Shown piece after piece: positions 9,695 through 17,741 of a stretch of DNA of 64,000 bases. Each line of letters begins with the position of its first letter. Position 1 is the stretch's first letter. Position numbers and translations under genes: made by a program. The stretch lies in NCBI GenBank assembly GCA_963784195.1, contig CAWARA010000001.1, forward strand, positions 1 to 64,000, in the 5' to 3' direction. The notes beneath the pieces are model-generated. The model saw only the letters and a list, made by a program, of their open reading frames with translations. It was not told the DNA's origin and ran no database searches. The DNA is from CAVQAH01 sp963784195 (lineage in GTDB: Bacteria; Acidobacteriota; Vicinamibacteria; Vicinamibacterales; 2-12-FULL-66-21).

Positions 9695-10833
9695 CGGATG
9701 CCGCGCCGCTTCTGTTGATGACGCCAGGCCCGACGCGAGTGCCCGCGCAGGTGCTGCGCGCGGGATCGCGGCCGATGATTCATCATCGGACGCCGGAGTT
9801 TTCGTCGGAGCTCGCGGTGATGGTGGAGCTGCTGCCACCGCTCTTCGGCACCCGCGAGCCCGTGCTTCCCATTCACGCGACAGGGCGCGGCGCCCTCGAA
9901 GCGACGCTCGCCAACCTCTTCTCGGCCGGTGACGAAATCGCCGTGTGCTGCAACGGACGGTTCGGTGGACTCTGGGCCCGCATCGCTGAGTCACTGGGTC
10001 TGGTCGTGCATCGGATCGCGATTGATTGGGAACACGACGTCGATCCGCATGAGGTAGACCGGACTCTCTCTGAGCATCCCAACGTCCGCGCCGTCGCTTT
10101 CCCGCACTCCGATACCTCAACCGGCGTAGCCAACGATGTCCGAGCCGTAGCCCTCGTAGCTCGCGCGCACAACGTTCTCGTACTCGTGGACGGTGTGTCG
10201 TCGATTGGTGGTATGCCGTTCGCGTTCGATGAATGGGAAGTGGACGTGGCAGTCACGGCGTCGCAGAAGTGCCTCATGTCGTCACCCGGACTTTCGTTCG
10301 CCGTCGTCAGCGAGCGTGCCAGAGCCGCCAGTCGGGCGGCGCGACTGCCGCACGGCTATTGGGACTTCGAAGACATCAAACGCGAGGTCACCAAGCCAAA
10401 GCCAGAAACACCCGGCACGCCACCCGTTCACCTCGTGCTGCAGGTCGTCGAGGCGTTGCGAATGATCCACGCGGAGGGTCTCGACGCGGTGTACGCACGC
10501 CACGACACCATGGCGCGGTTGGTGCGCGCTGGCGCAGCATCGCTCGGCCTCACGCTCCAGTGTCCGGAGCTTCAACACCGGTCCACGACCCTGACTGGCA
10601 TCAGCCTGCCGCACGAGCTGCCGCCCGATCGCGTGCGGCAGGGGCTCAAGGCACGCGGCATCCTGACGGCCGCAGGACTCGAGCACTACCGCGAAACAGC
10701 GTTCCGGATAGGCCACATGGGCGACATCCGGCCGGACGACGTCGACGGCGACGCTCGATGCGCTCGGAGCCGTGCTCCAGGATCTTCGAGCGGATTCGAC
10801 TTTCGCCGCACGTGCGGGCAGCCGCTGACGTGA
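9691..10833 (+). CDS. class V PLP-dependent aminotransferase (alanine/serine-glyoxylate type), frameshift near C-terminus
   Basis: The product starts with the family hallmark MTPGPTRVP and carries DGVSSIGG (PLP-ring aspartate) and the Schiff-base lysine in TASQKC (Lys193), followed by the typical SSPGLSFAVVS. It aligns in character with alanine-glyoxylate, serine-glyoxylate and phosphonate aminotransferases. The GTG start overlaps the aldolase stop. After GHMGDIRPDDVD the open frame turns into a non-family tail; one base near 10745-10755 skipped gives the expected ending TLDALGAVLQDL with a stop at 10826-10828, so a small indel has altered only the last 30 residues. Probable job: removing or adding the amino group of the substrate imported by the adjacent symporter, giving the 2-oxo acid for the aldolase. 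Confidence 0.85.
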   Translation: MTDAAPLLLMTPGPTRVPAQVLRAGSRPMIHHRTPEFSSELAVMVELLPPLFGTREPVLPIHATGRGALEATLANLFSAGDEIAVCCNGRFGGLWARIAESLGLVVHRIAIDWEHDVDPHEVDRTLSEHPNVRAVAFPHSDTSTGVANDVRAVALVARAHNVLVLVDGVSSIGGMPFAFDEWEVDVAVTASQKCLMSSPGLSFAVVSERARAASRAARLPHGYWDFEDIKREVTKPKPETPGTPPVHLVLQVVEALRMIHAEGLDAVYARHDTMARLVRAGAASLGLTLQCPELQHRSTTLTGISLPHELPPDRVRQGLKARGILTAAGLEHYRETAFRIGHMGDIRPDDVDGDARCARSRAPGSSSGFDFRRTCGQPLT

Positions 10834-12101
10834 CTCTTCAGTCAAAGATCATCGCCGGCCTGTGCGCAGGCGCTGTCGCCGGATGGGTCGCGCGGCACGT
10901 CGACGCGATCGCCTGGATCGTCACCGGCCTCGAACCGTTCGGGACGATCTTCATCAGACTGATTTCGATGGTGGTCGTGCCGCTGGTGATCGCGAGCCTC
11001 TTCACGGGCGTCGCGTCGCTCGGAGACGCGCGGCGGCTCGGGCGCATCGGCGGCCGGACGCTCGTCTACTTTCTTGGCACCACGATCCTGGGGGCGATCA
11101 TCGGCACCGCGGTGGCGCTGACGGCTGGCGCGGGCGCTGGCCTGGATCCAAGTGTGCGTGACGCCATCGCCAACCGGTTCGAGTCCACCGGCAAGACGGC
11201 GCAAAGCAACGTCGGCGCCGTGCCAGGACTGGTGCAGACCCTGATCGCCATCGTGCCGCAGAATCCAATCGCGGCGGCCGCGCAGGGAGACCTGCTCGCG
11301 ACGATATTCGCGGTCATCGTGTTCGGAGCGGCGGCGACGACGCTGGACGCGGCGCGGCGTCAACCGCTCGTGACGTTCTTCGAAGCGGTCAACGATGTCG
11401 CGATGGTCGTCATCCGCTGGCTGATGGTGCTCGCGCCAGCTGCCGTCTTCCTGTTGATCGCCGCAACGGTCCTGAGGTCTGGCGCGGATCTACTGCGAAG
11501 CCTCGCCGCCTACGCGCTGATTGTCGTTGCCGGGCTTGCCATTCATGTCGCGATCGTGCTCGTGCCGCTGGTGACGTGGGGCGCCAGGGTCGGCTTGCGC
11601 CAGTTCTGTCGCGCTGTGGCCGATCCGCTGCTCCTCGCGTTTTCGACGTCCTCGTCGAGCGTCACCTTGCCGGTGAGCTTGGCGGCGGCAAGGGATCGCT
11701 TGGGAGTCTCCAACGAAATCGCGAGCTTCGTCCTGCCGACGGGCACAACGCTCAACAAGAACGGTGCCGCGGTTTACAAGGCGGCCACAGCCGTGTTCCT
11801 GGCAAATCTATACGGCCTGCCACTGACCCCCGGAACGATCCTCACGATCGTGCTCACGACGGTGGTCGCGTCATCGGCCGGCGCCGGCGTACCGGGCAGC
11901 TCCCTCGTGACCACCCTGATCGTGCTCAACGCGATTGGTCTTGGGCCCAATGCGGCGGCGGGCATCGCGCTCGTTGCCGGCATCGATCGGCCGCTCGACA
12001 TGTGCCGATCGACGGTCAATACGTTCAGTAACCTCGTCGGTACCGTCGTCGTGGCGCGGGCGGAGCGTCCGGCGCCCGTCGTTCACACGGCACGACGATG
12101 A
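10830..12101 (+). CDS. dicarboxylate/amino acid:cation symporter (DAACS/SDF family)
   Basis: 423 residues with the glutamate-transporter fold: serine-rich hairpin HP1 (TSSSSVTLP, about residue 273), the unwound TM7 motif here TTLNKNGAA (family NMDGT region, about 306), HP2 (SSAGAGVPG) and DRPLDMCRSTVN (about 385), where the aspartate and arginine bind substrate amino and side-chain carboxyl groups. The retained Asp and Arg argue for an acidic amino acid or C4/C5 dicarboxylate. The GTG start at 10830 follows directly on the aminotransferase, and the stop overlaps the next ATG by four bases (ATGA). Being inside a catabolic operon, it likely imports that operon's substrate with Na+ or H+. Confidence 0.9.
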   Translation: MTLQSKIIAGLCAGAVAGWVARHVDAIAWIVTGLEPFGTIFIRLISMVVVPLVIASLFTGVASLGDARRLGRIGGRTLVYFLGTTILGAIIGTAVALTAGAGAGLDPSVRDAIANRFESTGKTAQSNVGAVPGLVQTLIAIVPQNPIAAAAQGDLLATIFAVIVFGAAATTLDAARRQPLVTFFEAVNDVAMVVIRWLMVLAPAAVFLLIAATVLRSGADLLRSLAAYALIVVAGLAIHVAIVLVPLVTWGARVGLRQFCRAVADPLLLAFSTSSSSVTLPVSLAAARDRLGVSNEIASFVLPTGTTLNKNGAAVYKAATAVFLANLYGLPLTPGTILTIVLTTVVASSAGAGVPGSSLVTTLIVLNAIGLGPNAAAGIALVAGIDRPLDMCRSTVNTFSNLVGTVVVARAERPAPVVHTARR

Positions 12102-13369
12102 CGCCGCAAACGATCAGCGAAAAGATCCTGTCCAGCCACGCCGGCCGGACGCTGTACGCCGGCGACATCGCGATCTGCAGTGTGGACCTGGTGGTTGGCA
12201 CCGATGGCTCTGGACCGATGGCCATCGACTACTTCGAGAAGATGGGCGGTTCCCGTTTGTATGACCCGCCGCGCGTGCTCTTCTCCCTGGATCATTACGC
12301 GCCCCCGAACACCCCGCAGACCCGTGCGTTTCACGATCGGATTCGCAGGTTCGCCGACCGGCACGGTGCGACCGTGTTCGCGGTCGGTGACGGGATCAGC
12401 CATCAAATCGTGGTCGAACGCGGACTGATCGGTGCGGGCGAGCTCATGGTCGGCGCCGACAGCCACGCCGTGACCTGCGGCGCGCTGAACTGTTTTGCGG
12501 TCGGCGTCGGGTCGTCCGATCTCGCAGCTGCAATGATGACCGGCAAGATCTGGCTGCGAGTGCCGCAGACGATTCGAATCACGCTGACCGGCAGACGAGC
12601 GCCTGATGTGGCGCCCAAGGATGTCGCTCTCGCGCTCGTCGGCAAGCTGGGCGCGTCTGGCGCCGATTATCAGACCGCGGAGTTCACCGGCGACGGATTG
12701 CTCCGGTTCAGCCTCGAGGATCGCCTGGTGCTCAGCAATCTGCTCGTCGAAGCTGGAGCGAAAGCAGCGATCTTCCCCCATGACTCGAACACCACCGAGT
12801 ACCTCGCCGCACGCGGCGGCGATCGAGGCTCGCCGGTTCAGGCGGACGCCGGCGCGCACTACGCGCGCGAGATTCCGTGCGATCTCTCGACGCTGACGCC
12901 TCGCGTCGCGCGCCCGCACCAACCGGATGATGTCGTGCCGCTTTCGGAGGTGAGCGGTGTGCCGGTTCAGATGGTCTTTGTCGGCACTTGCACAGGCGGT
13001 CGCGCTGTCGACTTCCACGAGGCCCTCGACGCGTTCGCGCGCGGGGGAGGGCGAGTCGCCCCTGGCGTTCAGCTCGTCCTCACGCCGGCTTCGCGCGAGG
13101 TAGAAGAGAGGTTGAGAGCGGATGGCACGCTCGATCGCTTTATCAGTGCCGGAGCCATCGTCACAACCGCCGGCTGCGGTGCGTGCTGCGGCACGAGCGG
13201 TGTGATTCCTGGCGACGGCATGACCGTGCTGTCGACGGCGAATCGAAATTTCAAAGCGCGGATGGGGAATGCAACTGCGCAGATCTATCTCGCCTCGCCG
13301 GCGGTGTGCGGGCTCGCCGCGGCCACAGGCCGTATCCCGGCGGCGCTGCTCGCGGAGTCGGCCTCGTGA
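12098..13369 (+). CDS. aconitase-family hydro-lyase large subunit (LeuC/HacA-like)
   Basis: 423 residues, the short two-subunit form of the aconitase superfamily (3-isopropylmalate dehydratase, homoaconitase, dimethylmalate dehydratase). The three 4Fe-4S cysteines are visible: one in VGTCTGG (about residue 297) and two in GCGACCG (about 360), with DSHAVTCGAL as the conserved aconitase block. It catalyses stereospecific addition or removal of water on a tricarboxylate-like substrate together with the small subunit encoded next (GTGA overlap, 13366-13369). There is no leuA or leuB nearby, so leucine biosynthesis is not the obvious role; the aldolase and transaminase neighbours point to a catabolic hydration step. 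Confidence 0.87.
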   Translation: MTPQTISEKILSSHAGRTLYAGDIAICSVDLVVGTDGSGPMAIDYFEKMGGSRLYDPPRVLFSLDHYAPPNTPQTRAFHDRIRRFADRHGATVFAVGDGISHQIVVERGLIGAGELMVGADSHAVTCGALNCFAVGVGSSDLAAAMMTGKIWLRVPQTIRITLTGRRAPDVAPKDVALALVGKLGASGADYQTAEFTGDGLLRFSLEDRLVLSNLLVEAGAKAAIFPHDSNTTEYLAARGGDRGSPVQADAGAHYAREIPCDLSTLTPRVARPHQPDDVVPLSEVSGVPVQMVFVGTCTGGRAVDFHEALDAFARGGGRVAPGVQLVLTPASREVEERLRADGTLDRFISAGAIVTTAGCGACCGTSGVIPGDGMTVLSTANRNFKARMGNATAQIYLASPAVCGLAAATGRIPAALLAESAS

Positions 13370-13866
13370 TCTTCGAAGGACGCGCGCGTGTGCTGGGCGA
13401 CGACGTGAACACCGACTACATCATCTCGTCGAGACGCAAACGGGAGACCATCGACGCGACAGTGCTCAAGCACTACTTGCTCGAGTCGGTTGCGCCGGAC
13501 TTCGCCGCCTCCGTCCAGCCTGGCGATCTGATCGTGGCCGGCGGGAATTTCGGCTGCGGTTCGGCGATGGAGGTCGCGGCCACGGTCATACAGGCTGCCG
13601 GCATTCGCGCCGTCATCGCTCGGAGTTTCGCCCGCAGCTTCTATCGCAACGCGATCAACAACGGCCTCCTCGCCGTGCCGTGCGAGACGTCGTCGATCCA
13701 GGAGGGAGATCGATTGCGTGTGCAGTCAGCGGACGGCGTGATGACGGTCCACAACCTCACGCGTGGACAAGCCATGCACGCCGCGCCGATACCCGCAATC
13801 ATGCTGCGCATCCTCGAGGAGGGCGGCCTCGTAGGATTTCTGGCGAAATATGGAGGGTTTGATTGA
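13366..13866 (+). CDS. aconitase-family hydro-lyase small subunit (LeuD/DmdB-like)
   Basis: 166 residues from a GTG overlapping the large-subunit stop. The swivelling-domain hallmarks are present: GDDVNTDYII at the N-terminus, GGNFGCGSAMEVA (the GCGSSRE-equivalent loop) and FARSFYRNAINNGL. The loop that sets substrate specificity in isopropylmalate and homoaconitate enzymes (after NTDYII) reads SSRRKRETID, strongly basic and unlike the classical YLRT or YLxx types, suggesting a different acid as substrate. It is the last gene of the five-gene coupled cluster; the next gene starts 136 bases on behind its own ribosome site. Confidence 0.87.
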   Translation: MIFEGRARVLGDDVNTDYIISSRRKRETIDATVLKHYLLESVAPDFAASVQPGDLIVAGGNFGCGSAMEVAATVIQAAGIRAVIARSFARSFYRNAINNGLLAVPCETSSIQEGDRLRVQSADGVMTVHNLTRGQAMHAAPIPAIMLRILEEGGLVGFLAKYGGFD

Positions 13867-14002
13867 GGTTTGTTCGGGTTTGGGCCGGGCTGTCTAACCT
13901 CATCCGTGATATCGTCTGCTCACTCCTCGACGATCAGAACAGGCCAGCAGCATCCTCCGACTGCCGACTCGATGTTTCGGTCCGCGGGGCACAGGAGGTC
14001 CG

Positions 14003-14710
14003 ATGAGATCCATGCTTGCTTACCTCGTCGCATTCAGCGGAGTCGTTGCTGCGACGACGGCTTCCGCTCAGAGCGTGCCGGCGACTGGGTCGGATGTGTA
14101 TCACGTTCACCTTGCCAAGGCGTCGCCGGGACAGGCGGCAGCTCTCGGAAAGTTTTTGATGGAACCCGACAAAACCTCGCCGATGCCCACACACTTCGTC
14201 GTGCTCCGGCATCAGGAGGGTGACGACTGGGATTACGTCGTTATCCAGCACCTTGGCGCCAAAGCAGAGGTCACGGCATCGGCGCCGCCTCCGACAGACG
14301 CCCAGCGCGCCCTCACCGCCTGGCACAACGACTCGTTCGTGAGCGGACCGTCGTGGGCGGATTTCACAAGGGAGATGGGCATTGGGGGATCGTCGACTGC
14401 GTCGAGCGCGGTGTACATCGTCGGCGTCCAGCGCCCCGTCCCGGGCCATCGCGAGCAACTCCTGAAATCGTTGAGTGCTCCTGGCGCAGGGAGCAAGATC
14501 CAAACGGGCAACGTCCTGCTGACGCACCTCGAAGGTGCCGACTGGACGTTTGCGACGATTACCCGGTACAACTCGTGGCAGGATTTAGCGGCCGATCGAG
14601 TAGCCGCCGCGGCGGCGGGAGATGCGGCGGCGGGCGGATGGGCCGATATCCGACAGCACTCCGGCTTCCATCGCGACACGATTACCGATCGAATCTATCC
14701 GGCAAAGTAG
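14003..14710 (+). CDS. secreted protein of unknown function, possible tandem ferredoxin-like (dimeric alpha-beta barrel) domains
   Basis: 235 residues with a clean signal peptide (LAYLVAFSGVVAATTASA). The mature part has two similar halves, each opening with a YHVHLAKASPGQ / YIVGVQRPVPGH strand-helix pattern and closing with a strand such as WDYVVIQHL / WTFATITRY, as in monooxygenase-like dimeric alpha-beta barrels. An AGGAGGT lies only 3 bases before the ATG at 14003, so the ATG at 14012 is an alternative start. I do not recognise a named family and no enzymatic residues can be assigned. Confidence 0.7.
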   Translation: MRSMLAYLVAFSGVVAATTASAQSVPATGSDVYHVHLAKASPGQAAALGKFLMEPDKTSPMPTHFVVLRHQEGDDWDYVVIQHLGAKAEVTASAPPPTDAQRALTAWHNDSFVSGPSWADFTREMGIGGSSTASSAVYIVGVQRPVPGHREQLLKSLSAPGAGSKIQTGNVLLTHLEGADWTFATITRYNSWQDLAADRVAAAAAGDAAAGGWADIRQHSGFHRDTITDRIYPAK

Positions 14711-14753
14711 ACGAGGGGGAAGCCTTCATTGTCAGGGAAGGGAAAATAGACAA

Positions 14754-14775
14754 GGGGCAGCGTAACCGCTGCCCC
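14754..14775 (-). terminator. perfect 9-bp hairpin, rho-independent terminator
   Basis: GGGGCAGCG (14754-14762), loop TAAC, CGCTGCCCC (14767-14775). On the minus strand it is followed by a T-rich tract (TTGTCTATTTTCCC), so it should terminate the leftward deacetylase transcript; it may also stop the converging plus-strand gene. Confidence 0.75.
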
Positions 14776-14828
14776 GGGTTGTTATCCGTTCCTGACGCGG
14801 CCGGTGCATGCGCGCCAGGCGCCGGCTC

Positions 14829-15794
14829 CTATCGCTGCTCTTTCACGTATTTCGCAATGTCTGCCGCCGTCGCAAACCAGACGCCCGGTTTCGACTTCAT
14901 GTAGGCCACGAATTCGGACAGGTGCTTCATCGGTGCGCGGTGTCCGCTCAAGTACGGGTGCAGCGTCAGCACGAACATCGTCCCCTCTTCGTACGCCCCA
15001 TCGAACTCGTCCCGGTAGAGCTGATAGAGCAGCGCCGGCGATGGCATTCGCCCGTTCTGTCCCAGGTACGGCGTCTCGGTGAGGGTCCAGTCGATCGCGA
15101 GCTCGACGATCCCGGTAGGCTTTCCGCGCGACATGATCTCATACGGCTCGTCAAGCGCCTGCAGACTGCTGTCGTAGAGGAACCCCTTCTTCTGGATCAG
15201 ATCAAGCGTGACCCCGCTGAACGCCCAGGACGGCGCCCGGTATCCGACCGGACGTTTGCCTGTGACTTTCGTGAGGTACTCGATCGCCTGATCGAGCAGC
15301 CGTTCCTCCTCGCCCGGGTCGAGGCGGGGAGGGAACTCGTGAATCCATCCGTGGACACCGACCTCGTGCCGCCCGCTCTTTAGAATCGCCGCCAGCATCT
15401 CGGGATTCAGCATCGCGTCAACCGCCGTCATAAAGAAGGTCGCGGGCACCTGGTAGCGATCGAGCATGCGCAGGATCCGAGGCACGCCAGCTTCCGCGCC
15501 GAAGTCGGCCGCTGAGAGCGTCGTCGGCGACGTCGTGCCGTCGCGCAGGTGCGGCGCTTGGGTGTCCGTGTCGAAGCTCAGACAGACGGCGACGCGGGCG
15601 CCATTCGGCCACGACTTCGGCGTGAGCTTCCGTCCGACCCGCGCGACGTCGATCACTTCGCGCATCTGACCTTCCGTCCACTTCGTCCCCGGTTGATTGG
15701 GCGCCTGTTGCTGCTGGGCGCGGGCCGGGAAGATCACGGTCAGTGCAAGGACACCGGTGAGCGTGCACAGCAGTCGACGCGAGGATCTGATCAT
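14829..15794 (-). CDS. secreted polysaccharide deacetylase (NodB/PuuE-like, CE4 superfamily)
   Basis: 321 residues from the ATG at 15794, which puts the signal peptide (RRLLCTLTGVLALTVIFPARA) at the N-terminus. NodB-homology features are visible: the DxD-type metal and base aspartates in LSFDTDTQ, HEVGVHGWIHE with an H-x3-H metal pair, RAPSWAFS for the arginine motif, and the late LHPYLSG histidine. The order and the PuuE-like spacing fit peptidoglycan/N-acyl deacetylases and allantoinase-like amidases. Export suggests a cell-wall or environmental glycan substrate. Downstream is a strong hairpin terminator. Confidence 0.85.
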   Translation of the reverse strand: MIRSSRRLLCTLTGVLALTVIFPARAQQQQAPNQPGTKWTEGQMREVIDVARVGRKLTPKSWPNGARVAVCLSFDTDTQAPHLRDGTTSPTTLSAADFGAEAGVPRILRMLDRYQVPATFFMTAVDAMLNPEMLAAILKSGRHEVGVHGWIHEFPPRLDPGEEERLLDQAIEYLTKVTGKRPVGYRAPSWAFSGVTLDLIQKKGFLYDSSLQALDEPYEIMSRGKPTGIVELAIDWTLTETPYLGQNGRMPSPALLYQLYRDEFDGAYEEGTMFVLTLHPYLSGHRAPMKHLSEFVAYMKSKPGVWFATAADIAKYVKEQR

Positions 15795-16008
15795 GGAAGG
15801 CTCCGGCAAAAGGGTGATGAATCGTCTCGGAGAATACCTCCATTTCGAGACGGGCCCGCCGTTTGACATGAATCAACGAATTCAGATTACCCTTGCTGAG
15901 CTGGCCTCGCCGCTGTAGGATTGCGGCTCCCTCAGAGGTCGACGCTCGCGTTTTCTACCCGCTTTCATTCGTTCGTCGGCCACTGCCCTTAACAGGAGAG
16001 AGAGAAGC

Positions 16009-16473
16009 ATGAACTTGAAGAGAATGTTGTCTACTGCGGTGTTGTCCCTCGCCGCCCTGGCCGTCGCCTTCGCGGCCGACCCCAATGTCGGCACGTGGAA
16101 GCTCAATGAGGCGAAGTCGAAGATCGCGCCAGGCGCGGTCAAGAACCTGACCGTCGTGTATACCGCCGTTGGCGACAACTACAAGTGCGTGGTGGATGGC
16201 GTGGACGGCGCCGGCAAGCCTTCGCACAACGAATGGACCGGCAAGTTCGATGGCAAAGACTACCCGGTCACCGGCGATCCAACGGCTGATGCCCGCTCTC
16301 TCAAGCTGGGGAGCGGCGGCAGCTATGCGCTCACGAACAGCAAGGGTGGCAAGGTCGTGCTCACGGGAACCGTGAAATTCTCCGCCGACGGCAAGACGCG
16401 GACGCTGACGACCGAATCGACCGACGCAACGGGCAAGAAAGTCACGAGCATCACGGTGTACGAGAGACAATAG
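16009..16473 (+). CDS. small secreted beta-barrel-like protein (lipocalin-like), function unknown
   Basis: 154 residues with a signal peptide cleaved after AVAFA. The mature protein opens with the lipocalin-like GTWKLNEAKSK and continues as alternating strands (NYKCVVDGVD, KVVLTGTVKF, VTSITVYERQ), a pattern repeatedly seen in acidobacterial secreted proteins. An AGGAGAGA precedes the ATG. No catalytic residues are apparent; it could bind a small ligand or be structural. Confidence 0.75.
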   Translation: MNLKRMLSTAVLSLAALAVAFAADPNVGTWKLNEAKSKIAPGAVKNLTVVYTAVGDNYKCVVDGVDGAGKPSHNEWTGKFDGKDYPVTGDPTADARSLKLGSGGSYALTNSKGGKVVLTGTVKFSADGKTRTLTTESTDATGKKVTSITVYERQ

Positions 16474-16589
16474 AGGCCGCAACCGCCACGGCCCCGCCGT
16501 CTGGAATTCGAGGTCGCCGGTCTCCGGCGGCCTCGTTGCTTGTACGAAAAGTGTGCAGACACGGGCGTGAGGCGAGACGTCGTCGACCC

Positions 16590-17084
16590 TCAACGGTGCT
16601 GCACCGCAGCCGCGCGCCCTTCGCCGGCCCAGCGTCGCCGCAGAACATGGTAAAGATCCGCGCCGGCGCAGGATCGTCCAAACACGACGGCCGCCACTGC
16701 GGCTGTCAGCAGGGCTTCGAGCACCCAGGCTGTGCTCCTGGCTCCCGTCAGGAGTGCTACGCCAATCGCGAGAGTGACCACCCCAGCCAGGCCGCCGGCA
16801 ACACGACGAGGGGCTGGCGCTGCCTTCAACGGCGCGAGACCTCCAGGGCGCGCCACCACGTAGTTGTAGATCGCGTCAAAGAGACTTCGCGTCGGAACGA
16901 GCGCACTCCACCACAGGGCCGCCGACAGCGCGAGGAAGAGCCACGGTGTCTGAAGCAGCAGGCCGATCACCGTCAGGCCTCCGACGATTCTCGGTTGCAG
17001 CATCAGCGCCGAATACAATTGATCGTCAGGGTGTGGATCCAGATAACCCAGCGAGCGAATGAACTGGAGTTTCGAGTTACGCAT
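16590..17084 (-). CDS. DUF4395-like inner-membrane protein
   Basis: 164 residues with four hydrophobic segments in two pairs (VGGLTVIGLLLQTPWLFLAL..., VAGGLAGVVTLAIGVALL..., WVLEALLTAAVAAVVFG) and a cysteine in FGRSCAGADLYH. The pattern matches DUF4395 proteins. The start at 17084 is chosen because GGAGG lies 5 bases upstream. It is third in a leftward operon after the selenium-binding protein and a membrane protein, 11 bases from the latter. No enzymatic role is known to me. Confidence 0.6.
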   Translation of the reverse strand: MRNSKLQFIRSLGYLDPHPDDQLYSALMLQPRIVGGLTVIGLLLQTPWLFLALSAALWWSALVPTRSLFDAIYNYVVARPGGLAPLKAAPAPRRVAGGLAGVVTLAIGVALLTGARSTAWVLEALLTAAVAAVVFGRSCAGADLYHVLRRRWAGEGRAAAVQHR

Positions 17085-17095
17085 TGCATCCTCCA

Positions 17096-17722
17096 TCACT
17101 TCAAAAGGACGACCATGCCCGTCAGCACCAGCGCGCCGGCCCACAGCCAATCCATGTTGAACCAGGCCTTACGAAGAAGGCTCAGACCAAGCTTTCGATA
17201 CACGATCCACGCAGCAAGCGCCATCACGGTGAAATACGCTGCCGTGTGAAGAGCGACCGCGGCGACGGCGACGTTCGCCGCTTCCGCACCCGCGTGATGC
17301 GCATGGTTGTGGTCCGCCGCTGCGACCGTGGCCGCCGTGGGCATGACGAACGGCAGCACCATGACTCCCGCGCCATGTGCCGAGGCCATCAGAAATGACC
17401 AGAGCGTCAGATCGCGGAAGCCGACCTGCATTCCACCAACGCGCGGATGCCGGTGGCGCCATAAGCGGTAGACACCCAGCGACATCAGCACCGCGGCGAC
17501 AAGGACGTTCAACGTCGCAAGCGGCACGACGAGACGCGCCGCAGCCGCGATCAGCAGGACCACGGCAACCGCCCCTGCGTGCCCGAGCGCGATAGGCGGC
17601 AGCGCGCGCCACACGCCGCGCGCGCTCCGTTGCTGCATGCCCAGCGCCACGGCAAACAGCCATCCCATCCCCGGATTGATGCCGTGGTAGGCACCACAAA
17701 AGACCAACGCATGCCAATCCAT
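17096..17722 (-). CDS. polytopic membrane protein with His-rich loop (NicO/metal-efflux-like), function uncertain
   Basis: 208 residues, about six hydrophobic segments, with an initial GAYHGINPGMGW motif and a central loop DHNHAHHAG rich in histidine, reminiscent of NicO/RcnA and UreH-type metal permeases. It starts 19 bases after the selenium-binding protein gene and 11 bases before the DUF4395 gene. As methanethiol oxidases of the selenium-binding family are copper enzymes, a metal-supply role is a plausible inference, but nothing here proves the metal or direction. Confidence 0.6.
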   Translation of the reverse strand: MDWHALVFCGAYHGINPGMGWLFAVALGMQQRSARGVWRALPPIALGHAGAVAVVLLIAAAARLVVPLATLNVLVAAVLMSLGVYRLWRHRHPRVGGMQVGFRDLTLWSFLMASAHGAGVMVLPFVMPTAATVAAADHNHAHHAGAEAANVAVAAVALHTAAYFTVMALAAWIVYRKLGLSLLRKAWFNMDWLWAGALVLTGMVVLLK

Positions 17723-17741
17723 GAGAGCCTCGCCACGCGAT

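Noticed and set aside
10233..10829. N-terminal extension of the symporter frame
   Set aside because: Lies inside the aminotransferase gene in another frame; the GTG at 10830 gives a normal DAACS N-terminus.
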